From assembly GCA_028023455.1 (NCBI GenBank), contig JAQFVV010012398.1, positions 2,938,682 to 3,002,681 of the forward strand: a stretch of 64,000 nt of DNA. The letters run 5' to 3'. Below are positions 52,454 to 60,868 of this stretch, one piece after another (position 1 is the stretch's first letter; each line of letters starts with the position of its first letter). The notes under the pieces are model-generated. The model had not been told where the DNA came from and made no database searches. It worked only from the letters and a program-made list of their open reading frames with translations. This DNA is from Epiperipatus broadwayi (lineage: Eukaryota > Onychophora > Udeonychophora > Euonychophora > Peripatidae). The translations under genes and the position numbers were made by a program.

Positions 52454-53350
52454 ATGGCTGAAGCTACAAGAACCTTATTTAATTTACCAAGTATGGAGGA
52501 AGAAGCGATTATCTTCTTACAAGACCGCAGACTTCTCCCCAAAAGGAAATTGTGTCAAAATGGTCATGAAATGAAAAAGTATGTTCACAATTCAGGACCT
52601 AATTCGGTGAAACAATGGTGATGCAACTTGAAAGATTGTCTATCCCACATCGCAATGAGAAAAGGCACGTGGTTCATTGGCTCCAAAATGACTTTTGTGA
52701 CCGCTATATGTTTCATCTACAGTTGGTCCAAACAATTAACATCCATAACATTTTGTGCAGAGGAATTGAATATTTCGGACAAAACTGTTATCGATTGGAA
52801 CAACTACCTCCACGAAGTTTGTACCTGGTGATTGTTAAGAAATGAAAGGCAGAAAATCGGAGGTCCCAACACAATCGTGGAAATCGACGAAAGCCTCTTC
52901 ACAAAATGGAAGAACAATGCCGGAAGAGTCCTACCACAGTAATGGCTATTTGGTGGTGTATGCAGAGAGACTGAGGAATGTTTTACTGTAGCCATTCGAG
53001 ATCGAAGTGCGTCTACTCTCATGCAAGAAATTTTGCAAAATGTACATGAAGGCTAGACTATCTATAGTGATTGCTGGAAGGGATATAAGAGTGAAGAGTT
53101 AGCTGAGGCTGGATATGAACACCATCGTGTTAATCACACATACAACTTCGTAGACCCCACAACTGGCGTACATACACAAAATGTTGAAAGGTTGTGAGGT
53201 TTGGTCAAATGGCGTAATAAAAAACACAGAGGGACAGCACGTCAGCACCTGGACTCATATTTGAGCAAGTTTATGTGGAGGCAGTCATATAAAGCTGATC
53301 CTTTTGCTGCCATTTTGGAACATATATCCCAATTCAGTCTTCCGCAGTGA
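52454..53350 (+). pseudogene. Merlin (IS1595/ISXO2-like) transposase with five in-frame stops
   Basis: From ATG at 52454 one frame runs 298 codons to TGA at 53348 with no frameshift. It is cut by stops at 52619 (TGA), 52829 (TGA), 52940 (TAA), 53054 (TAG) and 53195 (TGA). The N-terminus has a zinc-ribbon start, LCQNGHEM. The DDE core reads VEIDES (Asp codon 52886), IYSDCW (Asp 53069) and THTQNVERL-type text with Glu at 53186, followed after a stop by GLVKWRNKKHRGTARQHLDSYL. All catalytic acids are present. Each stop is one transition away from a sensible codon (CGA, CAA, CAG or TGG). A possible GTAAGT donor at 53360 and a T-rich CAG acceptor near 54400 suggest a second short exon. Confidence 0.92.
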
Positions 53351-53359
53351 ACGCTATTT

Positions 53360-54400
53360 GTAAGTAATTTTAATTTTTTTTCTAATAATTATAATTTTAT
53401 AATTAATTATATTATTGAATATAGACAATAAGTAATCCAAATGCATGTAAAAGTAAGGTTTAATGCCATATTCGCATTACATCTTTATTTTAAATGTACA
53501 AAAATTTTTTGGTAATATTTCTACAATGATCAAACTTCCACTTAATTACGTTTACTTTGTAAATAATTTTCAATAATTTTTTAAACTCAAATTAGCAATA
53601 TACAGTACATTTTTAAAATTACCAAATGTATGTAAAACTACGGCATGTGATGACACGTTTTATATAAGATCACCATTAATGCTAGATTCGCATTAATTTT
53701 TTTTTTTTTAAATTTACAAAAATTTTTTGTTAATATTTCTACACTTATCAAACTTCCACTTAATTACGTTTAATTTGTAAATAATTTTCAATAATTTTTT
53801 AAACTCAAATTACCGATATACAGTACGTTTTTAAAATTACCAAATGTATGTAAAACTACGGCATGTGATGACACGTTTTATATAAGATCGCCATTAATGC
53901 TAGATTCGCATTAATTCGGGTAAAGTGTATTTTATCTTTTTTTTTAAATTTACAAACTTTTTTTGTTAATATTTCTACACTTATCAAACTTCCACTTAAT
54001 TACGTTTAATTTGTAAATAATTTTTTAAACTCAAATTACCAATATACAGTACGTTTTTAAAATTACCAAATGTATGTAAAACTACGGCATGTCATGACAC
54101 GTTTTATACAAGATTACCATTAATGACAGATTCGCATTAATTCAGGTAAAGTGTTTTTTAATCAAATTAGCAATATACAGTACGTTTTTATATTTTGGGT
54201 GTATGGACCTTATTTTGTATTTCATGCATGTAAATTTTCAATAATTTTTTGTTTTTATATTTTGTATTGACCTTATTTTGTATTTCATGCATGTAACTTT
54301 TCAATAATTTTTTGTTTTTATATTTTGTTTTGGCCTTATTTTGTATTTCATGCATGTAAATTTTCAATAATTTTTTTTTTTTTGTATTTTTTTTTTTCAG
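53360..54400 (+). repeat. Tandem repeats inside Merlin, possible transposase intron
   Basis: Three units of about 218-236 bp begin near 53531, 53749 and 53985 (word CAAACTTCCACTTAATTACG). Each contains ACTACGGCATG and GATGACACGTTTTATA. A partial fourth follows. Three 63-bp units with CTTATTTTGTATTTCATGCA start near 54208, 54271 and 54334. The block lies exactly between a GTAAGT donor (53360) and a polypyrimidine-CAG acceptor (54400). Confidence 0.7.
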
Positions 54401-54707
54401 GACCAAGAAACATGGTGGTGTTCGTTTTCTGCCCGCCAAGAAGCCATCTAAAAAACCATGTGACCGTATATTTTTTGTTAAATTTTTGTCTTTTTTTTGT
54501 TTTTATGTTTAAATTTTTTTTTTAATTTTTATATTTTTGCCATTTTTTTTCTTTTTTATCACGTGACCTGCGTCACATTTTTGTCTTTTTTTTATGTTTT
54601 CATGTTTAAATTTTTTTTAAAATTTTCATATTTTTTGCCGTTTTTTTTTCTTTTTTATCACGTGACTTGTGTCACATTTTTGTCTTTTTTATGTTTTTTA
54701 TCACATG

Positions 54708-54897
54708 ATCAACCGATGACGTATTACCCTGAAGGCATATCGGTCTAATATTGCGCTTTTTAACGTGATGTGTTCACGTGATCTGCGGACACATTTTAGC
54801 GACTAAATGTGTCCGCAGATCACTTGGAGACGTTATCTTAAAAATCGCAACATTAGACCGATATGCCTTCAGGGTAATACGTCATCGGTTGAATTAT
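54708..54897. repeat. Nested palindrome at the Merlin right end
   Basis: The outer arm 54710-54755 (ACCGATGACGTATTACCC onward) is the reverse complement of 54848-54894. Inside it, GATCTGCGGACACATTTTAG and its complement (54780-54824) form a second perfect hairpin. So the right terminal sequence is present twice in opposite orientation, while the left end has it once. Confidence 0.85.
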
Positions 54898-54949
54898 CTG
54901 CAAGTACCTATATTATTAAGCATTTTGTGCATAAAGGCCACTTTGTTTT

Positions 54950-55413
54950 TATGTATGTTCGTGCTTCTTTCTCATATGGAGGTAATCGCACAGTCGAGCC
55001 CCATCGTCGTTCTCTATGTTCTTAAACCAGGCTGTAAAACCACCCTGGGGACATCCTTGGTCTCATGTGCATGCTTTATACGGGGATCGCTCTGGAAAAT
55101 CCAGCCCAATAATGACATTACCGACCACTCTTCATCATCCATGATTCGCCTGTACTTCACTCCAGGGAATCTGGACTCTTTCATTCGTCAAACCGACCCT
55201 GCCTATGTTTGCAGAGGAAATCGGTCCATTTCGTTATTAAAAATTCATGAAGCACACTCCAGGATCCATAATTGGACCAACCCTATCAGCCGCCATGCAC
55301 GCACCGCCTTTCAGTGTCTTATTAGTCACCCAGAAGTATTCATAAGCCGTAATGAAATGATTTCTCTAAACAGACATATTTCCATTAGTTTAGTATACAT
55401 ATTAATGCGATAG
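54950..55413 (+). other. Unrecognised frame inside right LTR-like repeat
   Basis: The open frame on the plus strand upstream of 54909 belongs to the Merlin right end and is fortuitous. From the LTR-derived Met onward it encodes about 150 residues with CKTTLGTSLVSCACFIRGSL, then YFTPGNLDSFIRQTDPAYVC, then ISRHARTAFQCLISHPE, ending at the stop at 55411. The left repeat has the same text with one frame-breaking base. No domain is recognised and translation is not claimed. Confidence 0.3.
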
Positions 55414-56599
55414 ATTTAGTATCGTTTATATAATTATTCATTACCCATCTCGCGCATTAATTATCTATAACTCCAAATTAATAATCATATTGAATGTAAC
55501 CAAATGTAATATCTGCTTATAAAATTATTGTTTAAATTAATTAAATGCTCTTTTCATCTCTGGGGGTGTAATAGTATTCCAGTAATGTATCCTAATAGCG
55601 CTAGTTCATTAAATCACACATATATTATTGGCATAGCTGCAATTATAATGTTATCATTAAATATGAATCAAACACATATATATATATAATACTCATGAGG
55701 CTAACATCGGCTAAATAACCCGACATAATTTTGTTATTAATAAATCTTAAATATATATATCAAACTCGAACCATTGCTTTCTTTTAGTTAAGATAATATA
55801 TTAAGTTATTACTTATGACTAGATGATATCCGCTCAATACATAATTAATATGCTAGGTCATGAGCCTTTATTGCTCATCAAATATAACTAGTTATTAAGT
55901 TATTCTATCATATAAGTTTAGTCTAGAGTCTTTTTGTGTCTCCGATGATCGATGCCGGCGGATGAGAAGTAAATTAATCGATGTCATCGGGGTTGTTGCT
56001 CATAATGTTATAGATCTGGGAAATAGGCAAATAGGGCAGAGTTCATGAGTGTTCCTGACCTGTGTATCTTGCACACGATTGGATTTGAGGTGCTTTTGCT
56101 TAGATGCTTGATCTTGTTACGTGAACATACAAATTCGACTGGCACAGTATACACTATCTAATATCACCAATGCTCAAGGTGGATAACTAAAATCAAGGAT
56201 AAATTAATAAAGATATTAGTAAATAAACAACATTTGCAAAAACCATTTTCAAACTTTAATCTTACAAATATCTTTTCAAAATTTCTAATAATTATTATTT
56301 TTGTTATCTTTACTGTTGAGTTATGTTTATTATACTTAGTAATTGTTGCAAATATATAAGCAAAATTTTATATATCTATTGTTGATCAATTGTTAACTTA
56401 TTATTATTATTAATTGATTTAGTTTGTGTTTGCTTATTGAACTCACTCCAAACATTATACTATTAACATCTATTGTGCTGTTAATATCCAAATCCTGAGA
56501 AAGCATGCAGTCTACTGGTATATGCAGAGGTAATGGTAGTAATTTATAAATAATGTTGATGGGGCTTTAATAAGTTTTCCAAGAGTAAACTTTCTATTT

Positions 56600-56740
56600 A
56601 GAAGCCACTTAATGAATAATATTTCTGTAGTGTAATTTTCAATACACCACTCTCAAACAAGGTAGGATTTCTATCCACTTTTAACACCTTGTGGAGGGGT
56701 GTAATCATAAACATATGATCAAAGACATGTGAAAAAGATC
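56600..56740. repeat. Partial copy of the 57.6-kb fold-back family
   Basis: CCACTTAATGAATAATATTT here is repeated at 57617. The following ACCACTCTCAAACAAGGTA matches the reverse complement of 57751-57765. It is a truncated single arm. Confidence 0.55.
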
Positions 56741-56743
56741 TAT

Positions 56744-56798
56744 GATCTCCAAGATGCGCATTTTATGCTGAACCAGCACTCATCAATTGGTCCAGATC
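56744..56798 (-). ncRNA. Hammerhead-like motif (family 2), decayed
   Basis: The minus strand gives TTGATGA (core C3 lost), stem II TGCT-GGTTC-AGCA with a G.U pair at 10.1/11.1, AAAA in place of GAAA, and the palindrome ATGCGCAT, then C and TTGGAGATC. Stem I CCAA/TTGG and GATCT/AGATC pair. Two core bases are changed, so it should not cleave. Its value is that stem III is still a palindrome after a paired change (ATACGTAT to ATGCGCAT). Confidence 0.5.
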
Positions 56799-57020
56799 AC
56801 AATCTCTTTCATATATGTTTATTATTGTTCTATGTATATAGAGAATTATTGCCATTTAATTGGTAAGTGTCATAATTACTATTCTCACAACTTTGACACA
56901 AACCACTAAAAGAAAATATATAGGGTATATGAGCACAGACTTTCACACGACCCACCACTCTCCACTCTATCCAATAACACTGATACACTTAAACACATAT
57001 ATGTTGAAAAGATAAACAAT

Positions 57021-57070
57021 CACAAAAATATAGGTATTTCATGTTAAACTAGCAATCATCAGTTGGTCCA
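57021..57070 (-). ncRNA. Hammerhead-like motif (family 2), tandem copy 1
   Basis: The minus strand gives ACCAA, CTGATGA (plus 57056-57062), stem II text TTGCTAGTTTAACAT, GAAA and ATACCTAT, then A17. The 3' side of stem I is degraded to T-rich text, so this copy is probably weak. Confidence 0.5.
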
Positions 57071-57482
57071 GATTATCATCTCCACACATATATACTATAA
57101 ATGCTCAGATATATATTAAGATAAACAATCCTCATACTTTAATGGATAGGCTTCCATCTACTCCACACTCCAACTCTTCAACTGTCCATCCAATTGAAAA
57201 TCTGTATGATGGAATGCTCAAAGGCCACCCTGAGGCTGAGATTCTTGTCACATCCATGTTGACCTAAGGTCAATCTGAACCCCACATGTACAGGACATAA
57301 CCCATTTAATACATATGCAAGGATGGGCAGACATCTCTACAATGTAATAACTGAAACACAGGCTTATTATATATGTAATATATAGGGTATATGAGCACAG
57401 ACATTCACACGACCCACCACTCTCCACTCTATCCAATAACACTGATACACTTAAACACATATATGTTGAAAAGATAAACAAT

Positions 57483-57530
57483 CACCAATATACGTATTTC
57501 ATGCTAAACCAGCAATCATCAGGTGGTCCA
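57483..57530 (-). ncRNA. Hammerhead-like motif (family 2), tandem copy 2
   Basis: The minus strand gives ACCAC, CTGATGA (plus 57516-57522), TTGCTGGTTTAGCAT (UGCU pairs with AGCA around a 5-nt loop), GAAA, the perfect palindrome ATACGTAT, A17, then TTGGT. Stem I pairs except for one base next to the core. The predicted cleavage position lies 460 nt from the equivalent in copy 1. Confidence 0.55.
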
Positions 57531-57587
57531 GATTATCATCTCCACACATATATACTATAAATGCTATTAAAATGTATTAATAACTTT

Positions 57588-57840
57588 TATTAGTTATTCA
57601 TTAGACTAGAGATTATCCACTTAATGAATAATATTTCTCTAATGTAGTTTTCAATATACCATTCATTCTGGAGATCATACAACTTTTCATATGATTTTGG
57701 TCTATGTTTAAGGTTGACAAGATGTTAAAAATGAACAGAAACCAGTCCTTACCTTGTATGAGAGTGGTATCTTAAAAATTATACTGAAGAAATATTATTC
57801 ATTAAGTGGATTATCTCTAGTCTACTGAATGACTAATACA
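57588..57840. repeat. Fold-back repeat, about 55-bp arms
   Basis: Outer arms 57588-57645 and 57785-57838 are reverse complements, with GATTATCCACTTAATGAATA opposite TATTCATTAAGTGGATTATC. A truncated relative lies at 56600-56740. There is no coding content. Confidence 0.6.
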
Positions 57841-57849
57841 AATTATTTC

Positions 57850-58540
57850 TATTTTTATTTAAAGGTTTCATGATTTAAAGTTTCATTTTTTTATTTATTG
57901 AGACTAGGAAAACAAATTAAAAAATATTTTTACAAGGAATTGTACTTAGTTTAACCTTCAGTTCTAGATTGTAAGTCATCATCACAGATGTTTGATTAAT
58001 ATTATTGTATCTATTAGAATTTAACCATTTTTATCTGAATGTACATTAACTGTAATACAAATATTTATTTTTTTAATTCCTAATGTTCCATTATATTTGA
58101 AGCATATAAATTTCCATTATAATATATTCATATAATTTCTTTATTTAGATTAATTCATCATAATCTATTATGCATGAGTCATATTTTCATATCCTAAATG
58201 TTCTGGCTAATCTTTAAACTTGCATCAGTTTCCAATAGTTATAGCTTATAAACAGTATAAATTAACTTAGCTATTTCTATGTAGCAATAATTTTTAGCAT
58301 ATAGCTTATGTATATTGTCAAAATCATCTTGGCTACCAATCAAAATAGCAATAAATTATAAAATTCATCATTGGGTAAATAGCATATTTGGTAATAGCAA
58401 CCAATATCTTATAGAATATGAAGACAATAATCACAATAAAAATTAAATTATATCTATCAATACAAAACAATATGTATTGGAAAGCTGATTATATTATTTC
58501 CTAGCTTTATAAAGTTATAATTATTTATTAAGCACACAGG
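57850..58540. other. AT-rich non-coding DNA
   Basis: No feature is visible. Confidence 0.5.
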
Positions 58541-58550
58541 AAGTATGTGT

Positions 58551-58726
58551 AAATACTTTTAAGACAGACTTTAACCTGTATCAAATGCATCTTGAAATTT
58601 ATAATAGTCAAGCAATATCTTTATTTTGTCGATAGAAGGACCTCTCAAACCACGATACAAGATAGCGACTTTTATAAAGATAATGAGTGCATTTGATACA
58701 GGTTAAAGCCTGTCTTAAAAGTACTT
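58551..58726. repeat. Inverted repeat, 40-bp arms, 97-bp loop
   Basis: 58551-58590 (AAGACAGACTTTAACCTGTA, ATCAAATGCA) is the reverse complement of 58688-58726 with few mismatches. No target duplication was found. Its function is unknown. Confidence 0.7.
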
Positions 58727-58739
58727 ATAGGATTGTATA

Positions 58740-60222
58740 ATATTATAACTAATTTTCAAACTACTGATTGTGTTTGACTAAACACTCTGTAATATTTTAG
58801 AATTATTTCATTCACATGTCCTTTTCAGAGTATTGGTTACATTGCCAGATGTTTATCTAATTTTAAATTGTTGGTAAAAAGCATAGTATGATGAAGATAG
58901 TTTTATATTTATATCTAAGACTAGTAACAGCCATGCTACTTGCATAACAGCTTCTGATGAAGAGCCATTTTATAAATTTGATGCTAATTTTTCTGCATTT
59001 TCTATTAATCCTTCCCTGTTATTACTTCTGGAAACTATCTAACATAAGGTATAGACATATAGATTAATGATGCACACACCAATTACTCTTAACTAATTAA
59101 TTATGGATTATAAAAATGAGAATCAATTGGGTTAATAAAAAAATAACATATTTTTAATGCAAGTCAAAAAAGCATACATTTATATATGTGTGTGTATACC
59201 AAGAGATTTGAATTCATATCTTCATTGGATATATATTTGTCTGTTAGTGTGTCATATATATATATATTGAAGCTGTGCATAATATAAGCAATGATATATA
59301 CGCTGGCTTCACCATTCACTGTGGTCTAGCTAAGACACTAAGTCCAACCGCAGTGAATGTATGTTTCTTTCTTAAAATAAATAATGACCTGCACAAATAG
59401 TTATAAGTTGATAAAGGAAATTATTTTAAAAAGTTAATGAAATAAAATATAGAAAGGTTAAAATTTTATTTGTAACTATTTTTAAAATATATGATGGCAG
59501 AAATAGATAAGGTAAATTTCTTAATTAAATAGAATCCATTAAGAAACGGAATTTAATTTATAAAACATTTTTTTAATTAGATAAAAAATAGATAACACGG
59601 AAAATTTCAAACAATGGGCATTATTCGCTACTAATGAGTAGATTAAAAGTATAATTGGAAAAAGAGTATAAATGAATACTTTTTCTTTTATTTTTGGTCT
59701 TATGCTTGCTGTAACCTTTGCTGAAGGTTTGATATTAAGAATTTTTGCTGGAAGAAGTTTGCTAAAAAATTTGACAACATTGTGAAATCTTGCTTGCTGT
59801 ACTTACTTCAAGCCATAATCTATTTCTTCAGCATATATATAAATCCAGTAATGTGTTGCTCTGCGAAAATGCGGGAGTAATCTCTTTGCCTTCGCTCTCC
59901 TTATCCGTTCTTGAGACCGGAGTTGTAATCATGTGAGCCAGCCAGAGAACTAAAGTATCTGACCAGTATGCCTGCCCTATATCCATGAATATCTGCCTTC
60001 AAAACATGAAAACAATTTGAAGAACCGAGAAGACCTGCTAGAAACATCAAATGAACCCATCTTGATCCACCCCATCTAATTACCGGTAACTATTACATAA
60101 ATTAACAAAAAAAAAACCTCTTCGTAATTTGCAAATTCAATCTAGATTTATGTTGTTTTATATATATATATATTGGAAATTATATATGTATGTCATGCCC
60201 ATAATATTCTATATTTATTTTT
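58740..60222. other. Non-coding DNA with one GC-richer patch
   Basis: Mostly AT-rich sequence. The segment 59860-60090 has markedly higher G+C and a possible donor-like GGTAAC near 60084. It could be an untranslated exon or a mobile-element UTR. I recognise no protein or RNA there. Confidence 0.4.
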
Positions 60223-60320
60223 GCGGGGTTCGAACTCAGACTTTCACACGACCCACCACTCTCAGTGCCATCTAATATTGCTGACCCACCTGATCACACA
60301 CATGTTGAAAAGATAAATAA

Positions 60321-60368
60321 TCACCAGTATACATATTTCATGCTAAACCAGCAATCATCAGTTGGTCT
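60321..60368 (-). ncRNA. Hammerhead-like motif (family 2), left arm
   Basis: The minus strand gives ACCAA, CTGATGA, TTGCTGGTTTAGCAT, GAAA, ATATGTAT, A17, CTGGT. It differs from the right arm mainly at the first base of stem I after the cleavage site (C instead of T), which removes one pair. Confidence 0.5.
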
Positions 60369-60752
60369 AGATTACTATCCTCACACATATATATAATCAG
60401 TACTCAGCTTTATATTAAGATAGCCAATATTTATACTTTAATGGACAGGCTTCAAACTATTCCAACTCACAACTCTTTAGCCTTCCATTTCATTGAAAAT
60501 CTGATGATGGAACGTTCAAAGCCCTTGATAGAGCCAAGGTTGTCAGAATGACTAATATGTCAACATGGGTAGGATGACAATCTTGGCTCTATCAAGGGCT
60601 TTGAACGTTCCATCATCAGATTTTCAATGAAATGGAAGGCTAAAGAGTTGTGAGTTGGAATAGTTTGAAGCCTGTCCATTAAAGTATAAATATTGGCTAT
60701 CTTAATATAAAGCTGAGTACTGATTATATATATGTGTGAGGATACTAATCTA

Positions 60753-60800
60753 GATCAACTGATGATTGCTGGTTTAGCATGAAATATGTATATTGGTGAT
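60753..60800 (+). ncRNA. Hammerhead-like motif (family 2), right arm, best copy
   Basis: The order is GATCAA, CTGATGA (60759-60765), stem II UGCU-GGUUU-AGCA flanked by U and U, GAAA, AUAUGUAU (self-complementary with G.U), A17, UUGGU. Stem I pairs AUCAA with UUGGU using one G.U. All core positions fit a type I hammerhead with an NUA cleavage triplet. The U.U at 10.1/11.1 is not canonical. Confidence 0.55.
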
Positions 60801-60868
60801 TATTTATCTTTTCAACATGATGGCACTGAGAGTGGTGGGTCGTGTGAAAGTCTGAGTTCGAACCCCGC

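Larger units (their letters stand above)
52181..54908 (+). mobile_element. Merlin DNA transposon, 2728 bp, with TIRs and 8-bp TSD
   Basis: The left end starts GGTACTTACGGATAATTCAA. The right end in reverse complement starts GGTACTTGCAGATAATTCAA. The repeat runs about 33 bp to GACGTATT. TATATTAT flanks both ends (52173-52180 and 54909-54916). The left LTR-like repeat keeps the unoccupied site with one copy, so both ends are exact. The transposase is in the left third. The rest is tandem repeats and a complex fold-back right end. TIRs starting GG and 8-9 bp duplications are Merlin features. Confidence 0.95.
42807..56146. mobile_element. 13.3-kb non-coding LTR-type element with 2.9-kb terminal direct repeats
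   Basis: Direct repeats 42807-45739 and 50475-56146 are nearly identical once a 2.7-kb Merlin insertion is removed from the second (about 2933 and 2936 bp). Each starts TGAAGCAGATCTG and ends GGCACA, so each has TG...CA termini. The whole is flanked by GTAT (42803-42806 and 56147-56150), and the uninterrupted target survives at 34715. The 4.7-kb internal part has no gag or pol I can read, only tandem repeats. This matches the layout of large retrotransposon derivatives (LARDs), known mainly in plants. Orientation is undecided: a purine tract GGAGAAAAGAAAAAAAA sits inside the left repeat edge on the minus strand, while TTTGGCACGTCAATG near 45763 could be a primer site on the plus strand. Confidence 0.8.
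50475..56146. repeat. Right 2.9-kb LTR-like repeat, interrupted by Merlin
   Basis: Colinear with 42807-45739. Differences are mostly single-base substitutions and a few short indels, so the pair is young relative to most repeats in the window. The Merlin insertion occupies 52181-54908, and the 8-bp target duplication is TATATTAT. Confidence 0.85.
56741..57570 (-). mobile_element. Family 2 hammerhead-bearing repeat, head-to-tail units of 460 bp
   Basis: On the plus strand AGGGTATATGAGCACAGAC, then CACACGACCCACCACTCTCC, then TGTTGAAAAGATAAACAATCAC occur at 56929-57030 and again at 57389-57490, an exact spacing of 460 bp around the motif. Each unit has a hammerhead-like motif on the minus strand (57021-57070 and 57483-57530). 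A third, more decayed motif is at 56744-56798. The 57110-57388 interval is seen once and completes the unit. No coding frame is present. The related inverted dimer is at 60223-60868. Confidence 0.75.
60223..60868. mobile_element. Family 2 inverted dimer with hammerhead-like motifs and tRNA-like domain
   Basis: Arms 60223-60545 and 60575-60868 are near-perfect reverse complements around a 29-bp loop. The left arm has about 30 extra bases. Each arm carries a hammerhead-like motif (60321-60368 minus, 60753-60800 plus). Downstream of each, near the outer end, is a tRNA-like stretch: TGGCACTGAGAGTGG followed about 20 bases later by GAGTTCGAACCCC, close to the Pol III A and B boxes. The arms are much more alike than typical old repeats here, suggesting recent formation. 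I could not define a target duplication. Confidence 0.8.

Noticed and set aside
52619-53197. Stops in the Merlin transposase read through by A-to-I RNA editing or an alternative genetic code
   Set aside because: TGA to TGG editing could restore Trp at 53195, but TAA and TAG stops at 52940 and 53054 do not fit simply. All three stop types occur, so a code change is ruled out.
54778-55413. A single 211-residue gene
   Set aside because: Its first part is the Merlin palindromic right end and only the rest is LTR sequence. The uninterrupted left repeat shows this joined frame is fortuitous.
58945-58985. CTGATGAAGAGCC near 58951
   Set aside because: The continuation is A/T text without GAAA or paired stems, so it is a chance match.
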